From assembly GCF_001953635.1 (NCBI RefSeq), contig NZ_MEJH01000004.1, positions 248,001-312,000 on the forward strand: a DNA stretch of 64,000 nucleotides, in the 5' to 3' direction. Positions 1 through 9,138 of this stretch are shown here, one piece after another; the stretch's first letter is position 1, and each line of letters opens with the position of its first letter. Source of the stretch: Alteromonas abrolhosensis (GTDB lineage Bacteria; Pseudomonadota; Gammaproteobacteria; Enterobacterales; Alteromonadaceae). A model generated the notes under the pieces. It did not search any database. It was not told the origin of the DNA and saw nothing but the letters and a program-made list of their open reading frames with translations. A program made the translations under genes and the position numbers.

Positions 1-1
1 G

Positions 2-1348
2 TTAGACGATTCGCTGAGCGCGCGTGCCGAGCAAGGCTTGCTGCGCCAGCGCCACTGCCAACAATACGAAAAAGACAACATTATTTGTATTAACGGTGAG
101 CACTATCTTAACTTTTCAAGCAATGACTACCTAGGCATGCGCCAGCATGAGGGTGTGTTGCAAAGTTGGGTTGAGGGGTTAGCGCAATTTGGTGGTGGCA
201 GTGGTGCATCGCCATTGGTAACAGGGCACACACAGGCTCATTTGGCTCTAGAAGCCTACATTGCAGATGGTTTAAACCGAGAAGCTGCGCTGTTATTTAA
301 CTCTGGCTTTGCGGCCAATCAGGCACTGTGCATGGCACTTTTTCCTCACATGTCTCACCCGAATAAAAGCGCGAGAGCAGGGCACATAATTGCTGATAAG
401 CTCATGCACGCTTCGTTTTTAGAGGGGGCGCAATGTGTATCTGATAGCGCCAAGCTTCGCCGTTTCAAGCATAACGATCTAAGTCATTTAGAGAGCATGC
501 TGTCGAGCGTTTGTCAAAGCCAGGTGCCCGATGCGGTTGGTAATTCTGATGCAAACCAGCAAGACATTCTGATTGCCAGTGAAGGTGTGTTTAGTATGGA
601 CGGTGACGTAGCGCCTTGCGAAGGTATCGCTGAACTGGCCGCTAAATATAATGCATGGTTCATGTTAGACGATGCACACGGTATGGGTGTATTGGGTGAA
701 AACGGCTTCGGCACAGCAGAAGCACTAAACTTAAGCCAGCAACAAGCGCCTATTGTTATGGGAACATTTGGCAAAGCAGTGGGCACGGCCGGCGCCTTTA
801 TTGCGGGAAGCCAAACCCTAATTGATTATCTGGTGAATTTTTCTAAACACTACGTGTATTCCACTGCCATGCCACCAGCACAAGCGGTCGCGACGTTGTA
901 CTCTCTTACACATATCGGCAGTGATACTGCCCGCCGCGAAACTCTGCATAACAATATCGCCTATTTCAGAGACTCGTTTCAAAAACGTTTTGGACAGACA
1001 CTCAATTCAAGCGAGAAAGGCGACGCATCAATTGAAATCACCTTGGGGCAATCACAAAGCGCGATTCAGCCTATTATCGTTGGTAGCCCAGAACGTGCAA
1101 TTGCACTAAGTGAGGGGCTAAAACAGCGCGGCATTTGGGCAACGGCTATCAGGCAGCCTACTGTACCGAAAAACCAAGATAGGCTGCGCATAACGCTTAC
1201 GTCAAATCATACATCACAAGATATTGACGTATTGCTTGATGCGCTAGAGCTTTCACTTAATAAGTCGGCGTTAAGTGAGACTTCAGTAGAAAAAGAATCA
1301 GACAGCGCTGTGAATGCTCCTGACTCTGTAAGTAAAAAAGAGATGTAA
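2..1348 (+). CDS. bioF: 8-amino-7-oxononanoate synthase BioF (5' end outside window)
   Basis: PLP enzyme that condenses pimeloyl-ACP with alanine, the first ring-forming step of biotin synthesis, in the cytosol. The reading frame is open from base 2, and residues before the internal TTG at 38 (LDDSLSARAEQGLL) resemble the BioF N-terminus, so the true start lies upstream. Visible motifs are NFSSNDYLG near the N-terminus, LDDAHGMGVLG, and the PLP-lysine segment GTFGKAVGTAGAF. The C-terminus has an acidic tail of about 30 residues that I do not expect in the family. bioC starts 2 bases after the stop, so the genes are co-transcribed. A copy of the dispersed word GGACAGACACT at 992 encodes GQTL in a variable region. 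Confidence 0.95.
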   Translation, partial: LDDSLSARAEQGLLRQRHCQQYEKDNIICINGEHYLNFSSNDYLGMRQHEGVLQSWVEGLAQFGGGSGASPLVTGHTQAHLALEAYIADGLNREAALLFNSGFAANQALCMALFPHMSHPNKSARAGHIIADKLMHASFLEGAQCVSDSAKLRRFKHNDLSHLESMLSSVCQSQVPDAVGNSDANQQDILIASEGVFSMDGDVAPCEGIAELAAKYNAWFMLDDAHGMGVLGENGFGTAEALNLSQQQAPIVMGTFGKAVGTAGAFIAGSQTLIDYLVNFSKHYVYSTAMPPAQAVATLYSLTHIGSDTARRETLHNNIAYFRDSFQKRFGQTLNSSEKGDASIEITLGQSQSAIQPIIVGSPERAIALSEGLKQRGIWATAIRQPTVPKNQDRLRITLTSNHTSQDIDVLLDALELSLNKSALSETSVEKESDSAVNAPDSVSKKEM

Positions 1349-1350
1349 CG

Positions 1351-2415
1351 ATGTCACTAAGTCCCGCTGTAAAAGCTGCTATGTCGGCAGAATCGAGAAG
1401 TCTCTTCGACGGTAAGCTGTCGCGTGACGCGGCGCAGGCGGCTTTTAAGGCAAACGGGGCTTTTTCGTCCGAGACATCTTTTGAATCCGAGAGTGCGACC
1501 TACGCTAAAGGGACTTTCACAGTTAATACTGCTTCCCCTTCAGATAGCTCCTTCAAAGCTGCGGCACATTTGAGTGCAGAGAAGAGCGCTAAGACTGAGG
1601 GCTATGTTACAGCTGAAGGCGCTGCAAAAGCTGAACGCAATGATACTGCTTCAGGAATTAACGAGCAGGACGTTGCACAACGTTTTTCAAAAGCGGCTGT
1701 GCAGTACAACAGTATTGCGGGTGTTCAGCGCATTATTGCCAAGCAGGCATTAGCGAACTTACCGATAGACCTACAGGGTACGGCTCTTGATATTGGCTGT
1801 GGTACTGGCATTCATACCCAAACGCTTGCAAATAAAGGTGCAGCTGCAACTGGCGTAGACATTGCCGAGGGCATGTTAGCGCAGGCCAGAAAAATGTACT
1901 CTGACCCCATTTTTATTCAGGGTAGTGCTGTTGATTTGCCTTTCTCTGATAGCCAATTTTCAACCGTTTTTTCATCTATGGCGCTTCAGTGGGTCAGTGA
2001 TACTGGGCTTGTTGCCAATGAGATAGCGCGAGTGCTTAAAAACGGTGGTCTTGCCGAGCTGGCGATTATGGTGGCGGGGTCATTTAGTGAACTTAAAACG
2101 GCGCGCAAAGTGGCGCAGCTTCCACAGGCCGAAACCTATATGCCAACTACCGCACAGTGGGTAAATGGCTTTAAGCAGTCGGGTCTCTCTTTGCAACGGG
2201 TGATTACCAAAGATTATGTCGATTCTCACCACGATATTATGTCGCTATTGCGCTCTGTGAAAGGGGTGGGGGCAGGAGAGACCGGCCGAAAACAACCGCC
2301 GCTAACCCGTCGGGATATTAAAAAATTAGCCATGGCTTACAGCAATATGAGCGGTGTAAAAAGTAAGCTACCGCTTACCTACCGCGTAAGTCATTTTAGA
2401 TTGGAAAAACGATGA
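1351..2415 (+). CDS. bioC: Malonyl-ACP O-methyltransferase BioC with long N-terminal extension
   Basis: SAM-dependent methyltransferase that caps malonyl-ACP so that fatty acid synthesis can build the pimeloyl chain for biotin. The SAM-binding motif DIGCGTG is at about residues 147-153, preceded by the typical BioC entry VAQRFSKAAVQYN at about 108-120. At 354 residues it is about 100 longer than usual. The extra N-terminal part is rich in Ala, Ser, Glu and Lys and looks disordered. The start 2 bases after bioF and the lack of a Met close to the conserved domain favour a real extension, although an in-frame ATG at 1381 would remove 10 residues. It overlaps bioD by 4 bases (ATGA). Confidence 0.9.
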   Translation: MSLSPAVKAAMSAESRSLFDGKLSRDAAQAAFKANGAFSSETSFESESATYAKGTFTVNTASPSDSSFKAAAHLSAEKSAKTEGYVTAEGAAKAERNDTASGINEQDVAQRFSKAAVQYNSIAGVQRIIAKQALANLPIDLQGTALDIGCGTGIHTQTLANKGAAATGVDIAEGMLAQARKMYSDPIFIQGSAVDLPFSDSQFSTVFSSMALQWVSDTGLVANEIARVLKNGGLAELAIMVAGSFSELKTARKVAQLPQAETYMPTTAQWVNGFKQSGLSLQRVITKDYVDSHHDIMSLLRSVKGVGAGETGRKQPPLTRRDIKKLAMAYSNMSGVKSKLPLTYRVSHFRLEKR

Positions 2416-3182
2416 AGCAGTATTTCATTACCGGTACCGACACCGAAGTAGGTAAAACCTATGTTACCTGCCAACTACTACAAGCTGCGCAAAAAGCCTC
2501 GTTAAGCGCCATCGGCTACAAGCCTATTGCAGCCGGGTGCGAACAGGTTGATGGTGAGTGGGTAAACGAAGATGCGCTAAATATTCAGAAAGCGTGCTCC
2601 AAAATACGCGCAGATAAAGCCATTAAAATAACAGACAATGACGAGCTAAAAAGCGCAAATGAAAACAACGAAGAAAGTGGACAGACACTTCCTTTGCATC
2701 AAATAAACCCAATTGCACTAAAGCCGGCTATTGCACCACATATTGCTGCCCTTGAAGAAGGTGTTGCATTAACGTTTGACGAGATTGCAAAAGGGCTTGA
2801 CGAACTGCACGCCTATCAACCAGATCTTTTGTTAATGGAAGGTGCAGGTGGGTGGCGTTTACCGCTAACGGTAGGTGATGAGTATACGCCCACTTATTAT
2901 CTTTCTGATGTCGTGAAAACACTCAAAATGGATGTGATTTTAGTTGTAGGCATGCGTTTGGGGTGCTTAAATCATGCGCTATTAACCGCAGAAGCAATTC
3001 GTGCAGATGGACTTACCATTAAAGGATGGGTTGCGAACGACATCACAGGTAACATGACGCGATACCAAGAAAATCTTCATTCTCTTAAAGCCATGTTACC
3101 CGAGCCGCTACTGGCAGAAATTCCCTACCATGTAGCGCCTAGCGATGAGGCGCTATTCGCCGCTATCAAGCAAATAAGTTAA
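2412..3182 (+). CDS. bioD: Dethiobiotin synthetase BioD
   Basis: ATP-dependent carboxylase that closes the ureido ring of dethiobiotin from 7,8-diaminononanoate and CO2. The N-terminal P-loop GTDTEVGKT and the motif EGAGGWRLPL are clear. There is an acidic, lysine-rich insertion around residues 70-98, and its end encodes SGQTLP from a copy of the dispersed word at 2679. Translation is coupled to bioC through an ATGA overlap. The 3' end overlaps the convergent peptidase E gene by 30 bases. Confidence 0.95.
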   Translation: MKQYFITGTDTEVGKTYVTCQLLQAAQKASLSAIGYKPIAAGCEQVDGEWVNEDALNIQKACSKIRADKAIKITDNDELKSANENNEESGQTLPLHQINPIALKPAIAPHIAALEEGVALTFDEIAKGLDELHAYQPDLLLMEGAGGWRLPLTVGDEYTPTYYLSDVVKTLKMDVILVVGMRLGCLNHALLTAEAIRADGLTIKGWVANDITGNMTRYQENLHSLKAMLPEPLLAEIPYHVAPSDEALFAAIKQIS

Positions 3183-3875
3183 ATCATCACCTGAACTGAT
3201 TGGCGTTTTTTCTTCACCTAGAAAGATAAAGCCGTCTTTTTCACCCACTAGGCTAAGTTGATTATTAGTAAGGCGCAGCGCTGTGCCTTCGCGAATAGCA
3301 ACTACTGGTGTGGTTGGATTAAGCGTGGTGAACTCTGCCAGACGTTGGTCTCGGGTTTCGCCATTGTGGCCCGGCGGCTGATAATCGGTGTAGTGCGGGT
3401 TTAACTGAAACGGCACGATATCTAGCGCATCAAAACTCGGCGGCTCGATAATGGGCATGTCGTTAGTGGTTCTAATTGATTGACCACAAATATTCGAACC
3501 CGCACTCCAGCCAATATAAGGCGTACAATCGGCGATGGCGTGCTTTATTGGCACAATTAGCGCGTTTGCATAAAGGGTAGAAAGCAGGTGAAAGGTGTTT
3601 CCACCGCCTACAACAATGGCTTGGCCGTTTTTCTTCGCATTATTTACTGCGGCAACCGGATCTTCAACAGTATGTAGCCCAGTAACCTTGCACTCTGGCA
3701 GGGCGGTAGCAACGGCGTCCACGTAGCTATCGTACGTTTGAGTTACGGCGGCGTAAGGAACAAATAGAAGGTCGCGAATTTCCCCTAAGTGTGCAAAAAT
3801 AAGCGCTCTAGCGTGCTCTAAGTAAGCCTCGTCGCCTTGGCGTGAGCTACTTAGCATAAGTACATGTGCGGTCAT
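3153..3875 (-). CDS. pepE: Peptidase E (alpha-aspartyl dipeptidase)
   Basis: Cytosolic serine peptidase of family S51 that splits dipeptides with N-terminal Asp. The nucleophile motif GWSAGSN and the preceding VVGGGNTFHLL fit PepE. I chose the ATG at 3875 because a GGAG lies 7 bases upstream; the longer frame to 3908 lacks such a site. The last codons overlap the end of bioD on the other strand by 30 bases, so neither gene can have its own terminator there. A short divergent region separates it from the phosphatase gene. Confidence 0.9.
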   Translation of the reverse strand: MTAHVLMLSSSRQGDEAYLEHARALIFAHLGEIRDLLFVPYAAVTQTYDSYVDAVATALPECKVTGLHTVEDPVAAVNNAKKNGQAIVVGGGNTFHLLSTLYANALIVPIKHAIADCTPYIGWSAGSNICGQSIRTTNDMPIIEPPSFDALDIVPFQLNPHYTDYQPPGHNGETRDQRLAEFTTLNPTTPVVAIREGTALRLTNNQLSLVGEKDGFIFLGEEKTPISSGDDLTYLLDSGE

Positions 3876-3968
3876 ACTAACTCCACAATTTTTCTGACGG
3901 CGTATCATACGTGAAACTAGGCATAAAGTTTAGTCACGCTCCGTCACTGTTTTGAAATAGGATTTTGA

Positions 3969-4445
3969 ATGAAACAATCTACATCGGTGTTGTTCGTGTG
4001 TTTGGGTAATATTTGTCGTTCTCCAACCGCAGAAGCCGTGTTCAAACACAAGGCTGCACAAGCCGGATTGAATATAGAAATCGACTCAGCGGGAACCCAC
4101 GGCTATCACATTGGTAACCCGCCCGATAAGCGTTCGCAAGCCGCTGGCGTAGAGCGAGGTTACAGTTTCAAAGGGCTGAAATGCCGACGTGTTGATGAAA
4201 GCGATTTTGAACGATTTGACTTCATTCTTGCCATGGATAACAGCAATCTAGCTAGTTTACACGGTATGTCGCCAAGCCAGTACCACGATAAAATTAAGCT
4301 GTTTCTTGATTTTGCAAACGCAGAAGATAAGGAAGTACCTGACCCATACTATGGCGGCAAGCGCGGCTTTGAGCTGGTGTTAGATCTTATCGAAGAAGCG
4401 TCGGACGGTTTGATTGCGCACATTAAGCAAACCCAACAACAATAA
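3969..4445 (+). CDS. Low-molecular-weight protein tyrosine phosphatase
   Basis: Small cytosolic phosphatase that removes phosphate from tyrosine. The catalytic loop CLGNICRS (C-X5-R-S) is at the N-terminus and the general-acid motif DPYYGG is near residue 121. The length of 158 residues is normal for the family. No tyrosine kinase or capsule genes are next to it, so it is more likely the housekeeping type than the Wzb type. It reads toward the importer genes, about 57 bases away. Confidence 0.9.
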   Translation: MKQSTSVLFVCLGNICRSPTAEAVFKHKAAQAGLNIEIDSAGTHGYHIGNPPDKRSQAAGVERGYSFKGLKCRRVDESDFERFDFILAMDNSNLASLHGMSPSQYHDKIKLFLDFANAEDKEVPDPYYGGKRGFELVLDLIEEASDGLIAHIKQTQQQ

Positions 4446-4502
4446 ACGCAAGTCATATTGATAAACCATTTCGAAAGCCCACGTTGAGAATCCATATTGA
4501 CA

Positions 4503-5480
4503 ATGACAGGAACTAAACGCACCGCCGTCACTTTGGTTGTAATAACAGTACTTTTGTCACTGGTCATAGGTGTGGTAGGTATTGTTAGCGTGACAGGGCT
4601 TTCCGATACGGCCGCTGATCTAAAACAGCATATTATCGTTCAGCTTCAAATACCGCTTATTCTTACTGCGTGTTTAGTAGGAGCGGCACTGTCTATAAGT
4701 GGCGCTACCTTGCAGGTGGTGCTGCGTAATCCCTTAGCAGACCCGGGAATTATTGGCATCACAAGTGGCGCAAGCTTGGTTGCTGCGCTTTTGCTACTGC
4801 TAACCCCACAATGGGCTACAGCTTATCTGCACTATTTATTGCCGTTGGGGTGTTTTGTCGGTGCGTTGTTATCTACATTTATCATCTACCGCTTAGCAAG
4901 AAAACTACTAGGCTCCTCTACGGCTGTTATTCTTGCAGGCATTGCCATATCTACTCTTAGCGGCGCCGTTATAGCGTGGCTCTACATGTTCAGTGACGCA
5001 AATGCCCTTCGCAATCTTACTTTCTGGTTAATGGGTAGTTTGTACCAAACTAACTGGTTAATTTTGTCGGTTGGTGGCCCGTTAATCGCTGTTGCTGTCG
5101 CATTTCAGCTTTATTTCGCTGGCGATTTAAACAAGCTCTATGCCGGTGAACTTGCAGCAAAAAGTAGTGGTGTGGATGTGGAGAAACTCACTGAGCGCGC
5201 ACTCATTGTCTGCGCTATTGCTGTAGGTACTGCGGTGTCTATGGCAGGCTCTATTGCTTTTGTTGGCTTATTAGTACCGCATATCTTACGTTTGATCATC
5301 GGGCATAATAATCGCTATTTGTTGCCGTTAAGTGCATTAAGTGGTGCAAGCCTGTTGATGCTGGTTGCGTTAAGCTCCGAAATGACCCGTGCCATTACGC
5401 TTCCGGTGTCTATGGTAACGGCTACGTTAGGCGGTCCATTATTAATTTGGGCATTAGCTAAAGGTCAAATAAAAGGGTAG
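4503..5480 (+). CDS. BtuC-like ABC importer permease (FecCD family)
   Basis: Polytopic inner-membrane permease of a vitamin B12 or iron-chelate importer. The family motifs GATLQVVLRNPLADPGIIGI and, late in the protein, AFVGLLVPHILRL are clear, with about nine to ten hydrophobic segments. A TTG at 4497 in the same frame is an alternative start giving two more residues. The gene is followed after 16 bases by the ATPase gene. No periplasmic binding protein is encoded nearby, so the substrate is not fixed by context; B12 is most likely because the partner ATPase resembles BtuD. Confidence 0.85.
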   Translation: MTGTKRTAVTLVVITVLLSLVIGVVGIVSVTGLSDTAADLKQHIIVQLQIPLILTACLVGAALSISGATLQVVLRNPLADPGIIGITSGASLVAALLLLLTPQWATAYLHYLLPLGCFVGALLSTFIIYRLARKLLGSSTAVILAGIAISTLSGAVIAWLYMFSDANALRNLTFWLMGSLYQTNWLILSVGGPLIAVAVAFQLYFAGDLNKLYAGELAAKSSGVDVEKLTERALIVCAIAVGTAVSMAGSIAFVGLLVPHILRLIIGHNNRYLLPLSALSGASLLMLVALSSEMTRAITLPVSMVTATLGGPLLIWALAKGQIKG

Positions 5481-5496
5481 TGGAGGGGGATATGAA

Positions 5497-6432
5497 ATGA
5501 CGACAAAAAATTTTAGTACCCAGCAACGCCCTGATACTTGTAGCAATCAACAAAAAAATGTTGATGAGCAAGACTCCATCAACGCTAACCCAAGGCAAAA
5601 TGTTAGTGGCAAAGATGACGATGCTGATAGCAATTGCTCAGCGAATAGCCATAACCTAGCAGATAATCATACCGTTTTAAGCTTACAGAATGTAAAAGTT
5701 GCATCAAGACTTTGGGTGGAAGGTCTACGTGCAAAAAAAGGCGAGTGCGTTCACATTATAGGGCCAAATGGAGCAGGGAAATCAACACTGTTGCTTACCC
5801 TTGCGGGCCTTATTGACGCTGAGAAGGGCACCGTCATGCTGCTAGGTAAACCAATGAACGATTGGTCGCTGGCAACACTTGCGAGTGTGCGCACCTTATT
5901 AGCGCAACAAAGCGAAAGTGGTTTTCACTTGACGGTAAAAGAGTACCTAAGCTTTTATGCAACAGCACAGCAAGATGAACTAATTCCTCCGGTTTTAGAG
6001 AAAGCCCTTGAAGTGTCGCGTTTCTTAAACAAAATTCTCACTCAGCTTTCTGGCGGTGAGCGTCAGCGAGTAGAAATTTGTCGTTCGCTTTTGCAAATTT
6101 GGCCGCAACTAGAGCGTGGAGAGGGTATAGCGTTTTTAGACGAGCCCCTACAAGGGCTTGATATAAGGCATCAATATGCACTGGCTAGTTTGGTAAAATT
6201 CCTTTGCGATAAAGGGAATACCCTACTTATGACGTCTCACGATATCGCGCTTAGTGCCAACTATTGCGATAGTTTATGGCTTATGCAAAAAGGTCGCATG
6301 GTGGCGTTCGGCAAGCCACAAGAGGTGGCCACGCAAACAAACTTAGAAAGTGTGTTTGAATGCCATTTTGCTATAAGCAAGCACGATAACTTTCTAGAAA
6401 TTCAAGTTTGCGCACCTATTTCCCTAGAATAA
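5497..6432 (+). CDS. BtuD-like ABC importer ATPase with N-terminal extension
   Basis: ATP-binding subunit of the importer encoded just upstream. The Walker A GPNGAGKST (about 89-97), signature LSGGERQR and Walker B IAFLDEPLQGLD are intact. The first 55-60 residues are polar, rich in Asn, Asp, Gln and Ser, and precede the normal start of a BtuD domain. The start at 5497 has a strong GGAGG about 15 bases upstream; a later start cannot be excluded, but no better site is seen. Substrate as for the permease. Confidence 0.85.
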   Translation: MTTKNFSTQQRPDTCSNQQKNVDEQDSINANPRQNVSGKDDDADSNCSANSHNLADNHTVLSLQNVKVASRLWVEGLRAKKGECVHIIGPNGAGKSTLLLTLAGLIDAEKGTVMLLGKPMNDWSLATLASVRTLLAQQSESGFHLTVKEYLSFYATAQQDELIPPVLEKALEVSRFLNKILTQLSGGERQRVEICRSLLQIWPQLERGEGIAFLDEPLQGLDIRHQYALASLVKFLCDKGNTLLMTSHDIALSANYCDSLWLMQKGRMVAFGKPQEVATQTNLESVFECHFAISKHDNFLEIQVCAPISLE

Positions 6433-6464
6433 ATGTGGTAAAGTGCCTCCAGCATTTTTTTAGA

Positions 6465-6493
6465 TTCACATTTTCACATTAGGCTGATTATAA
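6465..6493 (+). promoter_or_regulatory. Candidate sigma-70 promoter of the DAHP synthase gene
   Basis: TTCACA at 6465-6470 and TTATAA at 6488-6493 are separated by 17 bases. The start of transcription would be near 6500, leaving a leader of about 110 bases. That leader holds a weak 5-base stem (GAAGC/GCTTC, 6542-6556) followed by eight T at 6561-6568, which could act as an attenuator. No leader peptide was found. Confidence 0.4.
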
Positions 6494-6611
6494 AAAAGCG
6501 CTACGGATCCATCTTAAAGCGCGTTACAGTCTTTTTTATTCGAAGCGTAGAGCTTCAATATTTTTTTTCAGTAAAACGTTTGCCCTACGTTTTTTATTCA
6601 GGAGAACACCG

Positions 6612-7955
6612 TTGAGTAATTGGCAAGTTGACAGTTGGAGAAGTAAACCTATTCTTCAGCAACCAGAGTACGACGACAAAGTACGTTTAAAAGAAGTAGA
6701 GCAAACATTGAGTTCTTATCCGCCACTGGTATTCGCTGCTGAAGCCCGTGAACTTAGACGTCAGTTAGGTGAAGTGAGCTTGGGTAAAGGCTTTCTTTTG
6801 CAAGGTGGTGACTGCGCGGAGTCGTTTGATGAATTTAACGCACCTAAAATTCGCGATACCTTTAAAGTTATTCTTCAAATGGCAATTGTGCTTACCTTTG
6901 CTGGTCGTTGCCCGGTAACCAAGGTTGCCCGTATGGCAGGCCAGTACGCCAAGCCGCGTTCATCAGATTTCGAAACTCGCGACGGCGTCACCTTGCCAAG
7001 CTATCGCGGCGATATCATCAATAACTTTGAATTCACCGAAGCGGCGCGCCGACCAGACCCTGATCGTTTGTTGGAAGCCTACCATCGCAGTGCGTCAACG
7101 TTGAATCTACTTCGCGCGTTCGCACAAGGCGGTTTGGCCGACCTTCACGAAGTCAACCGCTGGAACATGGCGTTTGTTGAAAATAACCCGCTTAAAGAGC
7201 GTTATTCGGATATGGCTAACCGTATTCAAGACACCCTTGAGTTTATGGATGTTATTGGCATTAATGCACAAACCAGTTCTACACTGCATGAGACTTCGCT
7301 GTTTACGTCGCATGAAGCATTGCTGTTGAACTACGAGCAGGCGCTAACGCGTATCGATACCCTTACCGGTAAGCCTTACGACTGTTCTGCACATATGGTG
7401 TGGATTGGCGAGCGTACGCGTCAACTAGACCACGCACACGTTGAGTTTTTCCGTGGCATTCACAACCCAATTGGTGTGAAAGTAGGGCCAAGTATGCAGG
7501 AAGACGAGCTTATTCGTTTAATTGATGCGCTTAACCCGCTAAACGACCCAGGACGCTTGACCCTGATTACGCGCATGGGTGCCGATAATTTAGCCGACAA
7601 TCTGCCCCGCTTGTTACGTAAAGTGAAAGCTGAAGGTAGACACGTAGTGTGGAGCTCTGACCCGATGCACGGCAACACGTTCTCGGCATCTAGCGGTTAC
7701 AAAACCCGTAATTTCGATGCGATTTTGAAAGAAATTAAACAGTTCTTCCAAGCTCATGAAGCGGAAGGTACTCACGCTGGTGGTATTCACCTTGAAATGA
7801 CAGGTCAGCACGTAACTGAGTGTACGGGTGGTGCTTATAAAATTAGCGATGAAGATTTAGCGCAGGCCTACAAAACGCAATGTGACCCGCGTTTAAATGC
7901 AGACCAAGTGCTTGAAATGGCATTCTTGGTGGCTGATCATCTGCGTAATGCGTAA
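6612..7955 (+). CDS. 3-deoxy-7-phosphoheptulonate synthase, class II (plant type)
   Basis: First enzyme of the shikimate pathway: joins phosphoenolpyruvate and erythrose 4-phosphate. Class II is recognised by [30 protein letters not shown], the [18 protein letters not shown] segment and [12 protein letters not shown]. The start is a TTG at 6612, 7 bases after GGAG. At 447 residues it has the usual length. The final codons (LRNA) and stop lie inside a heptanucleotide repeat, and a strong terminator follows. The trp operon at 37-44 kb uses the chorismate made downstream of it. Confidence 0.95.
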   Translation: MSNWQVDSWRSKPILQQPEYDDKVRLKEVEQTLSSYPPLVFAAEARELRRQLGEVSLGKGFLLQGGDCAESFDEFNAPKIRDTFKVILQMAIVLTFAGRCPVTKVARMAGQYAKPRSSDFETRDGVTLPSYRGDIINNFEFTEAARRPDPDRLLEAYHRSASTLNLLRAFAQGGLADLHEVNRWNMAFVENNPLKERYSDMANRIQDTLEFMDVIGINAQTSSTLHETSLFTSHEALLLNYEQALTRIDTLTGKPYDCSAHMVWIGERTRQLDHAHVEFFRGIHNPIGVKVGPSMQEDELIRLIDALNPLNDPGRLTLITRMGADNLADNLPRLLRKVKAEGRHVVWSSDPMHGNTFSASSGYKTRNFDAILKEIKQFFQAHEAEGTHAGGIHLEMTGQHVTECTGGAYKISDEDLAQAYKTQCDPRLNADQVLEMAFLVADHLRNA

Positions 7956-8000
7956 TGCGTAATGCGTAATGCGTAATGCGTAATGCGTAATGTGTAATGC
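7942..8000 (+). repeat. Heptanucleotide tandem repeat TGCGTAA
   Basis: Seven perfect TGCGTAA units, one TGTGTAA and a 3-base partial unit. The first two units contain the last codons and the TAA stop of the DAHP synthase gene; every unit brings another TAA. Such an array can change length by replication slippage. Confidence 0.95.
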
Positions 8001-8033
8001 TCATAGCATCCATTATCGCATTGGCAATTTAGA

Positions 8034-8064
8034 AAAACGGCATCAGTGAGATGCCGTTTTTTTT
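8034..8064 (+). terminator. Intrinsic terminator after DAHP synthase
   Basis: Stem AAAACGGCATC / GATGCCGTTTT with a 5-base loop, followed by a T run. It lies 79 bases after the DAHP synthase stop and before the kinase gene. Confidence 0.9.
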
Positions 8065-8135
8065 ACCTAAATTTTACGCGTATATTTGAGGTTAGGTTGA
8101 TATGCTCATTGTGTTGAAGTAAACACGATTGACCT

Positions 8136-9134
8136 ATGACCCAATTTAAACACGGTTTCTATACGCTTTTTATTATGGCTGCGGCTATTTTAGGGTGTTT
8201 AGCACTTAGCAACTGGTTACTGCCGCTTGGCGGTATTCTGCTCATTCTACAGCTTGCGTGTGCCATTGTGGCGTTAACGACCTCAAGGTTTTACGGCTTG
8301 CTTGCAGGGGTAGCCGGAGCACTGAGCTTTAATTATTTTTTCACCGAGCCTTTGCACTCATTTCAAATTGCAGAAGTTGAAGACAGCATAAATTTTGTCG
8401 TTTTCATCATTGTAGCCATCCTCATTAGCGAGCTTGCTGTCTACGTCAATTCTCAACAACATGCACTACAGGTTGTTAAAACACAATCTAGTGTCCTGCG
8501 ATCTGTGTCACACGATTTGCGTACGCCGCTCTCTACCATTATCGGTTCTGTTGAAACCTATATGACATATCAAGACAAGCTTGATGACATTGAGAGACAG
8601 GCACTGTTAAAAGGGGTTCACGATGAAGGTAAACGCCTTTATGTTTACGTTGAGAACCTGCTTCAAGCCACACGAATTGAGCATAACGCGTTAGCGCTAA
8701 ATTTAACCCATGTAAACCTGACTGCCTTTTTAGCTAACCTTGAAAGTCGTATTAACAGTGGTCGACTAAAAGTGAGCAACAACAGTGACAGTCACGGTAT
8801 AACCGTGTCTGAATCACTGTTTGAACAAGCTTTATTTAACGTAATTGATAATGCCCTTAAATTCAGCGATGACAGTGTATTGCTGGTGGTTAGCCACTCT
8901 GATGGAGAGTTTAAGTTTCAAATAGCCGATAAAGGCGAAGGGATCAGCGATGAACAGCTTCAAGCGCCAATACAGCTTTTTCAAACCAGTCGTCGCAGCG
9001 ATAGCGGAAAAGGCGGCATTGGCTTAGGGCTAAGCGTAGCAGCAGGCATAGTTCACGCCCATGGTGGTGCTATCAAGCTGTCGAATACCACACCAGGCCT
9101 TCTCGTCAGTATTACAATTCCAAGAAGGGGTTAG
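8136..9134 (+). CDS. Shortened KdpD-like sensor histidine kinase
   Basis: Membrane histidine kinase that matches only the C-terminal half of KdpD: a DUF4118-type block of about four membrane segments (residues 8-103), then the dimerisation helix with phospho-acceptor His126 in SVSHDLRTPLS, and the ATPase domain with NVIDNALKFS, DKGEGISDE and GGIGLGLSV. The N-terminal KdpD and USP domains (about 400 residues) are absent, and no fragment of them lies upstream, only a terminator. The regulator gene follows 4 bases after the stop. The operon continues into a potassium channel, so it probably controls or senses potassium uptake. Confidence 0.85.
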   Translation: MTQFKHGFYTLFIMAAAILGCLALSNWLLPLGGILLILQLACAIVALTTSRFYGLLAGVAGALSFNYFFTEPLHSFQIAEVEDSINFVVFIIVAILISELAVYVNSQQHALQVVKTQSSVLRSVSHDLRTPLSTIIGSVETYMTYQDKLDDIERQALLKGVHDEGKRLYVYVENLLQATRIEHNALALNLTHVNLTAFLANLESRINSGRLKVSNNSDSHGITVSESLFEQALFNVIDNALKFSDDSVLLVVSHSDGEFKFQIADKGEGISDEQLQAPIQLFQTSRRSDSGKGGIGLGLSVAAGIVHAHGGAIKLSNTTPGLLVSITIPRRG

Positions 9135-9138
9135 CGCA

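Noticed and set aside
7942..8000. Phase-variable protein end
   Set aside because: A stop codon is present in the first units, so a change in unit number does not change the protein.
8136..9134. Truncated pseudogene of kdpD
   Set aside because: All catalytic motifs are intact, the frame is open, and the gene is tightly coupled to its regulator; loss of the N-terminal part seems to be a stable form.
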